In this document: in pieces, positions 1-13,600 of the stretch | Layout: the number at the start of each line of letters is the position of its first letter | How positions within the stretch are numbered: position 1 is the stretch's first letter | Assembly (NCBI GenBank): GCA_032622095.1 | Contig: CP136069.1 | Coordinates: 72,749,319-72,813,318 of the forward strand | Source of the DNA: Siphonodentalium dalli | Taxonomy: Eukaryota > Mollusca > Scaphopoda > Gadilida > Siphonodentaliidae | Length of the DNA: 64,000 nt | Direction: 5' to 3' | Notes under the pieces: model-generated | The model's input: only the letters and a program-made list of their open reading frames with translations | What the model was told of the DNA's origin: nothing | The model's database searches: none | Made by a program: the position numbers and the translations under genes

Positions 1-235
1 AGCGGTTATACAGCGATTCAACCAGTCAAGTGATCGTATAAAAGCTCAAACACTCCAGATAGGTCAAGATTAACAGTCACTTTGTCACGTAGTACACTTC
101 GGTTGATGTGAAAAAGTGGTAACATCCCGAACTTGTTTATTGACATTTGATGTACTTTTACTGAATTTATTGATTTATTAAGACCCAAAATGAGTATTGT
201 TTGTCAAGATTTGTGAGGTTTTGTAGTGTTATCCC

Positions 236-871
236 TGCCACGACTATGAGTTTTCATAAACGACTAATCGACCATTATAATCGACGGTCAGTCGATTAAT
301 CGTTCATATATGCGCCTATATTACACACAGGTAAACAAGTGATAAATGCGAAATTGCATCCAGTCTGAACACAGCAGGCTTGTCATTCTGAGGCCCCCGC
401 CCGTCATTGGCCACCTAAAGTTGCGCAGCCGGTAAACGCCTTGTTACTGTACTTTAAGTTTTGTTATTCAAAGTGCGTGCAGCGCATCACATCGTGCAGC
501 ACAGTTAAACATAATTTATAAACAATGATAAGGCCGTAACACGACATCAAAGGAAGCCGCTGGCCCGCCACGGCTGTGAGAAATTGAGAATATGTCGCAC
601 ATCAAATTCTTTGAAGATGACCGCCAAACGTCGGATGCGACAAACAAAGCAGCATCATAAGTGACGAGAGAACAGGGTGTCAGTGGTAAATTTGGCTACA
701 TACACTGTTAACTTTTACTTCCAGGCATAGCATTTGTGCATATAACTGAATTTACTGCTTACATGCACAACCATAGCCAACTTGGGCGATTAGTCAACGA
801 AAGTTAATAACCGTCGACTATCGCACCTGTCGAAGGTTAGACAATTAATCGAATAATCGTGGCAAGCCTAT
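236..871. mobile_element. Possible degenerate hAT-like element
   Basis: The left side (TGCCACGACTAT, near 237) and the right side (ATAATCGTGGCA, near 853) are imperfect inverted repeats followed inward by CGACTAATCG-type motifs, the subterminal style of the hAT element at 1207-3117. TATCCCTG occurs at both outer edges and could be an 8-bp TSD, but the inverted repeats do not then align cleanly. No transposase frame is seen. Positions 1-235 hold nothing I recognise. Confidence 0.4.
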
Positions 872-1206
872 CCCTGTCATTGGCTATTTTGTTAAGATTT
901 TTAGAAAATTGCCTGATAGTCATTTATGATCAAATAAAGTTGACTTTGCAATATTTTGGCTTTTGGTATAGCTAGTTGAAGCTATTTTTGTGACATTTGT
1001 AGTCTGACACACAAACCTACAAAAGCCCTATCGCTGCCTTATGACAGTTGGATGTATTTCTCTTTATTCTGTGATCATACTAAGTAAATAGATACACAGA
1101 TCGAAAGATTATAGTTTTAATTATTTGTAACAGTGAGTTGTGGGAAAAACAAGCCACTCTACCACAACAAGCACTGGTTTATTCAAGACTCCATCCCACG
1201 TTACAC

Positions 1207-3117
1207 TAGTGTTGAAACGATTAGTGGTTTTGAGGAATCGACTAGTCGCCAGAGGGAATCGACTACTAGTCGACTAGTCGGACCCCTTCCGAAACTTACC
1301 GTTTTGTGCTCATATATGTATATAATTTGCCGTTTGTTTTGAGTACCAGTAACCAACTTTGCATTTTCGAACGCAAAGCAAGACGTGATTTAACACTATT
1401 TGACGTGATTATTTCGTTTAGTATCACTGAAGGTTAATAGGTTATTAATTTATCCCAGGTATATGATGTTTTATGACAATCAAATTACCATCCAGTTGAT
1501 GTATGTATCTAAACGGTGGTGACAAACACCTGATCGATCGCGGAAACGCTACGGAATACGGAGTGGAAGCGCGTGCAACAATCAGAAACCGGTGCATTAT
1601 TCTATATGTTTTGTGTAAAAATGTTCCTTTAAAATTGATATGGTATGGTCTACCGGGCCGTACCGGTTCTTACATACAATCGAACATCGTTGTTTTCGAA
1701 CTTGCCCAGTGTGCTTGTCACCGATTGACTTCACAAACGGGCGTACATGAAGAAATGCAAGATATTTTGAGAAACGAACTTCATCTCCGACAGAGTCAAA
1801 CAAAAGTTACAAAATAAATGTTATAACAGCTGTAGTGCGTACAAGCCTTTTATGCTCGCAGATGTCATGTACATATATCGGACACGGAATGTGGTAAAGT
1901 TCCCTGTATATATAGAGTCCGCATATATTAAAAATGGGCCATGCATTGCGTACATAATGTTGTTCCTTGTATTCATTGCAAGGTCACGATATGACATAGC
2001 TTAATCACGGACAGTCATTTTCCCGCCAAAACGCACGTGTTTCACTGTTTGATTTGATCGCGTATATAATTGTCTCTCGTGCATGGTACATTGTAAAATA
2101 TATATACAATTTTACTCGCGAGTCCCCGAATACACAATCGATCGTGTCAGTTTCAGAAATAAAACTGCGCAGACCGGCGATGTTAATAGTATTTTTTCAA
2201 TGCGATGGCGTGAGTTCTATATTTAGCCCGATTCCAGGAATTTGCGTCATCCAGATTACGTTTCAGGGAACAGCTTTGTCACCGCCCAATTCCGCGAAGG
2301 AATTATGTTTGAGGTGCTAAAATACATTGTAATTTTTCACAAACACAGCCCATAAACGACGTGGGATTTCCGAAGTGACTCGCCAGTTTAGTTCGAAATA
2401 CGCGACGCTATTCGATGCATAGCATGGCCGACCGCGGGTTGGCTTTATATTTATATCTATAATACAATATATCTAGAACGTGCGATCGTATACGCTCACC
2501 CATGCGTCAGTTGATGCATGTGGTGATTGTAAAAAATATCACACAATTTTACAAATAAACTTTAAAGGTATACTGACATAGTGCTTCAATAAACTATAAT
2601 ATATTGGACTTGTTATTAAACATAAAACTTAATAATGTCACCTCGCAACTAACTTGATTGAAGTTGAGTCCTGCACACCTGCAAACACGTTGACCATTTA
2701 TCACTCAGATCAATTCCGTCACGCCGAAATAGACACGGTTGCGATAGGCGCTGATTCTTTGAAGTTGATTATCAAAGCCGGCCGTCTCAACTTCAAAGAA
2801 TAAGCCGCCGCGGCACCGACAAATACATTGAGTTGAGGTCATTGGGTTTCGCGCTCGTGCATGACCACCAAGTACTGAAAGCAGTTATCGCATCAAAGGG
2901 ACATCAAAGAAGGCTTTAACAAGCTAATTGTGATTGTGTATTTCGATAGCCTGATTGTTTAAATTGTCCAGTAATTCGGTAACGACAGAAACGGCACTGC
3001 TTTCGCGATGGCATAATGGTGGTGGGTGTGTTCCGACTAGTCGACTAGCCGATTTCGGAATCGACTAATTTAATAATCAGGTCGATTTCGATTAGTCGAT
3101 TAATCGTTTCAACACTA
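1207..3117. mobile_element. hAT element A (non-autonomous, 1.9 kb)
   Basis: The element starts TAGTGTTGAAACGATTAG and ends with the inverse, AATCGTTTCAACACTA. It is flanked on both sides by the exact 8-bp TSD CGTTACAC (1199-1206 and 3118-3125), diagnostic of the hAT superfamily. Subterminal CGACTAGTCG palindromes are repeated at both ends. Internal frames, including one of 104 residues at 1503-1817, resemble no transposase. A truncated inverted relative lies at 60856-61713. It is inserted 34 bp beyond the RFC1 exon 14 donor. Confidence 0.92.
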
Positions 3118-3159
3118 CGTTACACTACATACTTCAGGAATATAATTTGATACACTCAC

Positions 3160-3271
3160 CCATAAAATCTATGAGCGTTTCATTATTGAGAGACTCGGCT
3201 ACGACATGTTGCAGACTCTTCTTGTTCCTCGTGTCTGATGCATTTTGTTCCACATAAGAAAATCCTGCTTC
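3160..3271 (-). CDS. RFC1: RFC1 exon 14: after Walker A
   Basis: A 112-nt exon, acceptor TCATTTCAG, donor GTGAGT, residues 788-824 plus one base. It carries [20 protein letters not shown] and HVVAESLNN, equal to the NASDTRSK region of RFC1. The donor is only 42 bp from the end of a hAT element (3117), so that transposon sits almost against the splice site. Later exons must lie left of position 1 or inside the hAT-bearing intron beyond the window. Confidence 0.96.
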
Positions 3272-6200
3272 CTGAAATGAATAAATACATCATAAAGCAA
3301 GAGGGATTTAATCCTTCCATGACTGGAGCTTCCTGAAATTTTGTGAAAACCCCGTGCCAATCTATTGTTTATATATGCGAGTCTCCCATAGGGAGCTTTG
3401 CATGTATAAGAGAAAACAAAGGCCTAACAATATTTACATTGACTGTGTAATCCAGTGCATTCTCTTATATATGTGAGACTCGCATATATAAGAGAATGCA
3501 CTAGCACAGGACCATTAAGCGCAGAAATGATAAGGCATAGAACACATGAAAATTTTGCGAAAACCCTGTGCTAATGCATTCTCTTATACATGCCAGTCTC
3601 CCATAGGGAGCATCACTTATATATAAGAGAATACATTGGCCTAACAATATTTACCTTGACCTTGTAAGCCAGTGCATTCTCTTTAATATATATGCGAGTT
3701 CTGCATATATAAGAGAATGCACTGACACAGGATCTTTGATGCTGCCCTACACCGGTTCCAGTCATAGAAGAGTTAAAAAAACATTTTATTTAAGAAATAA
3801 ATACACAGGCACATCTGCGTTTACCAGAAAAAAATGATACAAAGCGGAATCCTACAATCAGTCTATGTGGTTAAATTTCACTATATACATGCCGATGCTC
3901 CGTGTATTTATTTCTTTTGTAATTCGACTGGACGATCTTGCCAAAATTATAGTGAAAAGTGGGTTTCAGAAACGCGCAATATGATGCTACACATTTGATC
4001 CCTGTGGGGTACAATTTTCCACCAGAGAAATTGTCACTTGAGTAACGTCAAAAATCACTATGAAACGTCGACTCCCTTTTCCACGTCTCTTCTACAAGCT
4101 CTTCAGGTTCATATGACTTATTTCTGTCATATCTCGAATTACAATCAGTATAAGTCATTTGGAGGTAGTCAGGCCTATGAATAGTGTGTCTGTCATTTGT
4201 GGAACGAGGTCCCCCAGAGGGTGAATTTAGTGATGCTATCTTAGGCCTCATCATCAGGGAAGTATCTGTAGTCTCAAATTAACATTGTTTTAGTTACTTT
4301 TTCCCTTCTGTTCAGTTTCTATATCCCCTAATTTGCAGAAGATAAAATGCACAATCGAGGTGACTAATGGGTCAACATCACCAACTTCAACAGGGGAAAT
4401 TCAATCTCATCCTTGGTCTCCCATAGCAGTTGAAGCCTAAGCAGAATGAGGTTCCCAGAGGGTGAATTTGGTGATGCTAGCCTGCCATGCAGGATAGCAT
4501 CACTAAATTCACCATCTGGGGACACACTATTTGCACACTATTTGCATGCTTGGAGGTAGTCATTGATTGTCTGCTTCTTCAGCCTAGCATGATTAAAACC
4601 AATTCGCCTAAAGTTGGCGATTGACAGTGTTGTGTCGGTCTTTTTGTGGTACAATTATAATTTTGTTGTACAATGTAGAATTATACCAAAAAATGCATCA
4701 CGATGTCCATGAGAACACAAAATTCTGACAAATCAGGCCGCGTCTTGGAAGCAGCTTTAGAAAGGGTTGCATTACAAATTCATATTGACAAAAATATGAC
4801 TGATAAGAAATACTCTCAGTTTATTTATATTGTGTAACTCCAAAATATCATTTTCAAAAGGTCTTTGAAATTCATGTACATTTCTAATATTTCTATATTG
4901 TTGAGTGGTGATGAATAATTTTAATTATGTCTTTCCCTCTGCATATATATTTTTTTGAATAACCTAAAATGAATAAATGGGAATAATGTAACTGCTGATT
5001 CAGGATTATCAAGGGTTAAGTTTGTGACATACCTGACAGACGAGAGTAGCAGTCGTCGTCTTACCGACTCCCGGTGGACCTGACAAGAGAGCCGCTCGGA
5101 AACCAGCTCCCGTCTCATCCTTACCAAAGAATTTACCTGCAGCAAAAACATATGATTCATACAGGCAATTTACATGTGCGTAGCAAAGAAAACATGTCAC
5201 ATTCAATCAGGGATTAGAGGGAGATGTACCTCTCTGAATTCAAGATAACATCCCTATCCCCTGAGTCAGGTCCTGAGTTAAGTACCTCAAAAATGTAAGA
5301 CCCGCCAAATACATTGGCCCATTTCTCTTCAGAGATGTATCCAATTGCCATTACATTTCGCAGATATAGCCTTTTATAAGATCAATCTTAATATCTGTTT
5401 TTTCGATGATAATCAGATTGGAGTTATGCTTGAATGAGCACCATTTCAAAGGGGAAATGTCAAATTAATAAATCACAGTTGAGACATCAAGCAACAAAAT
5501 TCTGGCATTATTCCTGCTGTTGTAATTATCAATGTGCTCGTTGGGTGCAAAGATCCCCCCTAAACTTGCATGGGTAAGAGAATACAATTCTCCAGGGAAT
5601 AACACCAATAATCAACTAATCCCTTGCCTTTTGGTAAAGGATTAGTCTATTGTTCTTATTCCCTGGAGAATTGTATTCTCATATCCTCCATTTTATCATA
5701 AACTTCACACCAATAATCAACAATGGCTACCTTAGTACAACATGTGAGAGTAGGTAGTATATCGGTTAGCACACATAAACCATGCATCAAACTCTACAGA
5801 CATGTCCTTGTAAAAGGATAATCAAGAACAAATGAGTTCTTCAACATGGAAGAGGAAATTTATGAACACACTAAGATGTGCATCAATGAAAACAATGTGA
5901 CCACATAACATTAAGGCACCTACAAACAAAGAAAATCTTATTCCCCCTCCAACAGAATACCTCAAATCATGTATTTCCACGGATTAAGCCCAAGAGGACT
6001 ATCTATAATCTTGCCCAAACCCGAAGGGTCCATACTGATCAGACCCCAGAGCATTCCATTTGAATATTATGTGACCATTATATGAACAAATTGTCACAGA
6101 TAGTATAGATATTGGCCCAGATAGCGCTTCGGAAACCATATTCCGAAAATCAAAGATCCACATAAGATTTTCAGCATCCAAACACTGACCCCACTTGGTG

Positions 6201-9200
6201 TGAACAGGAAGGACTATCAGTCCTAACATTTAGCTTTATTTTAATGGATTGTCTCGACATCAAGTGGGAATCATGTAAGCATATAAAATATTTGGTCTAA
6301 ATGTTAATTGTAGACAATGATAGAAGGGCCCAGTTCAACTCGAGTGAAATGGTAGTAACTATTTTGGTGTTGTAATTTAACACTTTCATGATGGGAGCTG
6401 CGCTGGTGCAGCATTAAAGATCCTGTGCCAATGCATTCTCTTGATATATGCGAGTCTCCCATAGGGAGCCTTGCACATATAAGAGAATGCACTGGCTTAC
6501 AAGGTCAATATTGTTAGGCCGATGCATTCTCTTATATATGCGAGGCTCCATATGGGAGACTGACATATATAAGAGAATGTATTGGCACAGAGTATTTCGC
6601 AAAATTTAAGGAAGCTCCAGTCATGGAATGGTTACTAGGATGAGGGTATAAAATAACCTCCAGTAATGCCCTAAGTAATCGACTCCTTAACCAGAGCAGA
6701 ATTACTGTAATTGAGTCCTTACCAGCTGGCTTTATCCCAGCAGCCCTGTTTCTGTGCCAGTTATTTAACCAGTTGTTAAGCTTCTTAGCGTTACTTTTAT
6801 CACCCTGCTGTCCAACGATTTGTTTCACCGTTGACGGTTTATATTTATCTACCCAGAGCAGGGTGTGGCCTGGGTCAGCTGACTTATTAGAGTCGCTTGA
6901 CTGGCACACTGAGGCCTTTTTGTCTATCACAGTTTTATTTGAGTCACTGGGGGTCGCCTTCGTCTTCGTAAAGGAATCCTGTTTTTGAGGAGTACTAGTA
7001 GAAGGCTTTGTTTCCCAAGTTGCTGATGATTGTTTCGATAAAGACGCTTCCTGCAAAAGAACAAGAAAGTTACTTATTTATAGACCAAGTCTTCTCGGTC
7101 CACAACATCTTGAGATATCGGTTGGGTAGATGCTGTTTTGGACCGAGTCTCGTCTTGTTACTCTTCTATAGTGGACCTTATGCCCAGAACCGTAGGCGAG
7201 AGTTACATGTATCTTGCTTGTACGTCTTATGATTAGGTAAAATGGAAGCTTTTCGTATATGAACATAGAGGGCAGCCTCTCTCAAGCATGATGATATCAA
7301 ATATGCATATATCAGAGGTCCGTTAAATGTCAAAGTGATGAGATTTATATGTAAACAAAGCCTTGTTTTCCAGAGAAATGCGATTTGTTGCGCTATCAGA
7401 AAATGCATGTAAACAATACATTAAACAATTGTCCAATCACTATATCTTTTTCTATCACAGTAGATGATAAATCGTTTTGAAAACAGATTAATTGTGGACA
7501 TGTCGATGATTAATCATATTCAGGGGTTTACATGAATGCCCAGGCTCCAAGTGTACATGTAGTATGTCTTTTGAATTAAAGTCCATTATAGAAGAGAAAC
7601 AGGGTGGGACTCGGTGAAAAAATAGCATAATCCCAACCAATATACCAAACAAGCCTTGAAATAGTGAGCCTGTCATTTGCAGAATGAGGTCCCCAGAGGG
7701 TGAATTTAGTGATGCTATCCTGCACAGCGGGCTAGCATCACCAAATTCACCCTCTGGGGACCTCATTCTGATTAGGCCTTAGCAGAATGAGGTTCCCAGA
7801 GGGTGAATTTGGTGATGCTAGCTAGAGATGGGCGGTTTTTATTTTTTACGTTCGGTTTCGGTTTTTTTGGGAGAAAAAACCTCGGTTTCGGTTCGTTTTT
7901 CGTTTTTTTTTTACTAGATAGTGAAATTATACTGAAATACATACAATTTGAGTATATACTTTCAAAGTAACCCCTAATTAGAGTCAATAATGTCCCAATA
8001 ACGTTGAATATTTGAGGAAGGAACTGCGATCACCGGTAAACAACGGGACAAAATGCCGACGCAAAATTAATCCAATACGATAAGATCATAAAGATGATAC
8101 AATTCGGTATTTAAAAAAAAATAAACACCCCCATCTTCACTGTTCGATGTTCATCCCTTTCTGACATGCTTAAAACATATTTATCATATTATATGCATTA
8201 TAGTATCTGAGAATTCAACCGCAAACAGCAAATTCACAAACAGTGGGCGTCCTTGACCTGACTGTGTAACAATTCTTGACACGTGCATGATTGACCCACA
8301 TTCAATGACTGCGGTGTGATCGCTTTGATGTCTGTGATTGATGTTGCGACATAGTTTACAAGCTGCACATGGTTTGCCCAGATTACGTCACATCGGAATG
8401 TCCAGACGATCAAAGTGTTCATACCATTTACTTGGTTTAGTTTTCGACTGTCTGACCAGGTTGCTGGTATTTGCATGCTCTGATACGACGTTTTTATGAC
8501 ATATTAAGCAGCGACATTTTTTTGAGTCGTCTCCAGTTAGACGCGTAAAATAACTCCAAACAGGGCTTTTTGTTGAACCCTGTTCGTTATTTTGTTCGGC
8601 CATGTTTTGAAAAAGAACAACGAGAGGCCGATCACGATCGGCAGATGTTTAACCCATACCTTGGCGATAGCGACTAGCCATAACTGATAATTTGTCAAAG
8701 ATATGATCACAGGAATTAATCCATATATCAGTACCCAACTTGAAATCAAAAGCTCAAATAATTTGTCTTAAGAAAAGGTTAAAGTATTTGGGTTGGGGAG
8801 GAGTAGTTTTAAATCTCATAACTCTGTCCCTATTCACACAAGGACCTCTCACTGTGAGATCCAATGGTTTAGTGATTTCGGAGGACATGTTTAGGAGTTT
8901 AAGTTAACTCATTGGAAGCAAAAGTGATAAATCCCTAACTTTGCCACTTTTGACATGCCAGATATTCAAAATTTATTATTCACTTCTAAAGAGAAATTAT
9001 AATTGTTGACTGCTTAGAACGACATATATGTAGGGGATTCCATCTCGTATTTAAATGGTACTTTAATTACTCCCCCCCCCTTCCCCCATTCTCCCCAGTT
9101 ATTTTGTTTATCAAACATGGACAGATATAAGATCAGATCTGACCTGTGTATTAAATAAGATTAAGTGTTTCATAACAGGGGTGTATGGTTTTCAAAAATA

Positions 9201-10626
9201 TATGTAGTTTATACAATTCAAAAGTATTATCTATATAATGTTATACAGACATAATATGATGGGGATGCTGGCCCCTATGACCACTAAATCGTTCATATAA
9301 AAGAAAGTAAGTTAGCCCTCATTTGAATGGTTTCACACATTACAATGTTTTACAAGTAGCTTGGGCACTAAAAGCCACAACCTTCAATGTTAATCTTCTA
9401 AGTGCTCTGTGGCCCCTAAAATTCAATCAACCATGAAAATGTGAACAAATGGGAAAATAAGGTTCCTGGAAATACTAACATCTACCATATTGATTTTCAA
9501 AACAAGTCATCACTTACAATAGTCTTGTATATTTATCTTCCCATTGCATAGATAAATCATATTGGCTATCAGCTGTTGTTTTAATTTCAAATTGAAAGCA
9601 CGTGTCTGAAGGGTTAATATATTTTTCAAAAATCAATTAATCAGTCAATACCAAAATTGATAGAAGTGAATAGTGTGCCAAGATACCCAATAGATATTAA
9701 GAGATATGAGGAAGAGTCCATGTACATTATAGCATGTGTCTATGGAAACCTTGGAAAGGGTTAATTATTTTTGAAGCAAATTAATGGAATTTAGAAGACA
9801 CTTATATAGGTGAGGGGTGCCCTTATCTCACCCTGTAATGAAATTTCAAGAATAGGAAAAACACCAGTCTTGTGCTGCCATTAATCAATTTGACAGTTAG
9901 AATAAACAAACAGCCAACCACCAGTGTTGTTTATCTTGCTTGACCCACCAGAGCTCTGTATCATATGTCATCACTCATTTCATAACAGATTTCACTTGCA
10001 ATGACAACATCTATAAAAATCCTCTCATATACTCTGGATGTTGGATGATCACATGGTAATTTATTGATATCATTATATTACATGAAACTATTGCAATAAA
10101 ATCTTCATATTTTCAAAACAGGATATCACACCTAATTAATCGTAAAAAACTAAAATAAATGAAAGCGTCAATTTTTTTTATTATTTAATTTTTTTTTTAT
10201 TGTTATTATTAGTTCAAACAAAATTTAATATTTGTATATGCTAAATTTAGCAAGGAGCTAAATCTAAAAAAATTTAATTTAAAAAAAAAAAAAAAACAAT
10301 TCTCAATTTTTTTTCTCGAAAAAGGGTCGTAACTCCTTTAAAATTAATCGGATCAAACCCATATTCGAACTCGATCTGTATTTTGGGCTGTGAAACTCAC
10401 ATACCAAATTTGGTTCCAATCAGATAAAAAATGTTTGAGTTATGGCAGAATGCGTGAATTCTAAGTTGAAAAAGGGCCATAACTCTGTAACAAAATCTCG
10501 GATCAAACCCAAATTCGAACTCGATCTGTATTTTGGGCTGAGAAACCCATATACAAAATTTGGTTTCGATCGGATAAAAAATGTTTGAGTTATCGCATTA
10601 CTCGTAAAGTGTCTACGGACAGACAG

Positions 10627-10668
<42 letters not shown>

Positions 10669-13600
10669 GGATGGACGGACGAACGACGAGTGGTCAATCC
10701 GGGCAACGACACTATGTTTACCATACTATGGTATGGGTAAACATAAAAACAGTCGCCTACGATATTATAACAACACATATCTGAGACGAAATGGACACAT
10801 TCCGATATAATATTGAGCAGAGAGGCCGATAATTTGATAACAATATCAACTAATAAGTACCTGGGGAGGTATAATAAGTCGATTTAAGTGAAAAATAAAC
10901 ATATAAAAAAAAACCGTAATGTCGGTTTGAGCAGAATCGCGTCGGTCGGTTTTCGGTTTATTGTCAAAAACCGAAACCGAGTTGTTTTCTCGGTTAACCA
11001 CCCATCACTAATGCTAGCCCACTGTGCGGGATAGCATCACTAAATTCACCCTCTGGGAACCTCATTCTGCAAATGACAGGCTCACTATTTCAAAGGCTTG
11101 ATACCAAGCTGTTGTGGACCAGAAGACTTGGTCTAACTTATTTAGTTTACATGACGTGATGCAAGATGGCGGCATTGTTTGATTTATTTTGAGGCAGTCA
11201 ATGTTGTGTGTGGTATATCTGTTAATAGATAGCTAGGTCTGGGATACTATGTGTGGTTGCATGAGTAAAATCCTTTAATATATACATGTCAGATTACTCA
11301 CAGAGCGCAAAAAAAAAAAAATTGCCGAAAGATGATGTTACAACTTTAACCTTCCATGACTGGAGCTTCCTGATATTTGGCGAAAACCCTGTGCAAAGCA
11401 TTTTCTTATATATGCGAGTCTTCTGCAGGGAGCCAAACCAAACCAAACACAACAGTTTATTGAAGTCTTTATATTATTTCCATAATGTTTTATTTATTAG
11501 AATTAGTCCAAAATAATGTTCTTTTTGCATTATATACCTGTACATGTAGGGCTTCACGGTTTTTCGGTATTTAGTCATACCGCGGTTTTGTTTTTAATAC
11601 CGTGTAGTCGGTATTGGATTTCTTGAATAGTCGGTATACCGCTGCACACTATATTTTCTTCTTTTAGTCGGTTTTACGACAGCAAATGTCAATAAAATAC
11701 ATATTCTGAGGCACTAAAGCGTGTCTGTAAGTAATGAACGAGAACTAGCGAGACGAAACGAGTACCAGCGAGATGAAATGAGAACCAGCGAGACGAGACG
11801 ATAACGAGCCAGTCGCCTAAAGTGTTACTGCAGCAAAGTGCGAAAATCAATTATCACAAAGGCAGTGCCAACACGTTGGATGTGTGTTTATAGTCGTCTC
11901 ATATGCAGTTCAAATTAGTGTACACAAAGCAATAATTAGACTAGGTCGCCATCTATACAATTACGAAATGTAAACTATACTCTCACAATTGTTTTCGTGC
12001 TAATGTTTATCCACCATCGAGACACCTCGGATAAATACGTATTGCTTGGGGACCTTTTTGGTATAATCTGGACTTAAATCCCTCATGGTATAAATTCTTT
12101 AGAAAACAAACCAAGTGACATATATGTTAATTTGATTCTCGAAATGGAAAAGATAAAACCACCGTTCGTTCTTGTAAAACTATGTAAGACGACCATTATT
12201 GACTCTTCTCTATGTGTATAACTACTGCTTGATTAACCAAGGTAATCGGCACAAATTGAAAACTGTATGCTATGTTTTTGATGTTTGAACTGTTTCGTAT
12301 GGCTTAATTTCGAGGACTATCGATTACATAACAGATTTCTTGTCGATTTATTCGTCACGCTTGAGTAGTTCCATTGAGTTCAGTGTTAAAATTAGTCTAG
12401 ACGGTTGGCCTATTGGTGTCGTTAATTGTTGGTTTCACCTATCCGGATTCTCTGATCAGTTAACAACAATGGGCGACGGAAAAGACGACAAGACACAGGG
12501 AAAGAAAGGGACGCCGAAGGTACCTGCTGTTCCAACTACAGAAAAACAGAAGGACAAAGCACCTGCGTCGAAACGTGCTCGAGAGGAAAGAGACAGTCTT
12601 GGGGCCAATTCTTCTTTCATGGAGTCCGAGGCCTTTAAGGGGCTGACGGAACAGCTTACTCGACTAGAAACACATATGGACACACTCCCAACAGTGAAAT
12701 TCATGGAAGAGTTCCTTTCAAAAGGCATAGAAGAGAAGTTTGAATCTTTCAAAACGCAACTGCAGGCTGATATCGACAAGCATATTTCGGTTCACATAAA
12801 GGATTTGACTGACAAAATTAACCACTACGAGACGGAAGCAGATTTGTTGCGAGAAGAAGTTGACGTGTATCGTGCTGAAAACGACAATTTAAAGACAGAC
12901 ATAAAATATCTCAGGCAACAATTAAATAAAGCGGAACAATATTCCAGGAAAACGTGTGTACGAGCTTTGGATATCCAGGTCACAGAAAATGATGATCACA
13001 CTTTGGCAGAAAGATTTTGCAACATTGTAAATCAGTCGCAGACCGAAATTAAGATAAGTACGGCTGATATTGTAGCGGCTCATCGACTTCCTTCCAAATC
13101 ACAGCCTCCCCCGTGTATCGTGAAGTTCCTGCGAGCCGATACACGGAACATGGTGTTCCAAAAGAGAAAAGTTCTGAAGCAGAAGAAGACGGACGGATCG
13201 ATGGCACCGGTTAAAGTGCGCGACGACTTAACTAGGGACAATCTGCAGCTGATGAACTCACTGTTTGACCACAGGATGGTCAAATACGGATACCACAGGA
13301 ACGGGTTTATTTGGGCAAAGCTGCAGAACGACACGAATGTTAAAGTTGACATTTTAGAAAACCTGGACCACTTATTCAAAGACGCTGCGAAAAGATCGAC
13401 CGCTAGAAAATGACTTGTGATATGACTATTCTCACCTTTGTACATAACTGCTCTATTGACATCGACCTGATACCCCATCCGCCCAACATCATCACCCCGC
13501 TAAAATTAACCTGATAAAACCTACTTGCAAACTTCTCCTATAATCCATATTTCGCTGTCAATTTCTTTTTCTTTTTCTCCCCATTTCTGACACATAATTT

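Larger units (their letters stand above)
7823..11010 (-). mobile_element. hAT element B with transposase relic
   Basis: TIRs TAGAGATGGGCGGTT and (inverted) TAGTGATGGGTGGTT are flanked by the exact 8-bp TSD ATGCTAGC (7815-7822 and 11011-11018). CGGTTTCGGTTTT motifs repeat near both ends. A BED-finger frame at 8388-8603 marks it as a decayed autonomous hAT. From about 8760 to 10150 I see no coding sequence; 10310-10740 is a separate repeat nested in it. Confidence 0.93.
7651..11099. mobile_element. Mutator-like hairpin MITE, copy 2, split by hAT element B
   Basis: The left half (7651-7822) starts AAGCCTTGAAATAGTGAG; the right half (11011-11099) ends CTATTTCAAAGGCTT. Flanks TATACCAAAC and GATACCAAGC match at 8 of 10 positions and are a decayed 10-bp TSD. 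Between 7823 and 11010 sits a hAT element. The left half itself contains one complete hairpin plus the start of a second. Confidence 0.8.

Noticed and set aside
10614-10680. Possible CRISPR-like array
   Set aside because: It is a simple GACA microsatellite without unique spacers; in an animal genome a CRISPR array is not expected.
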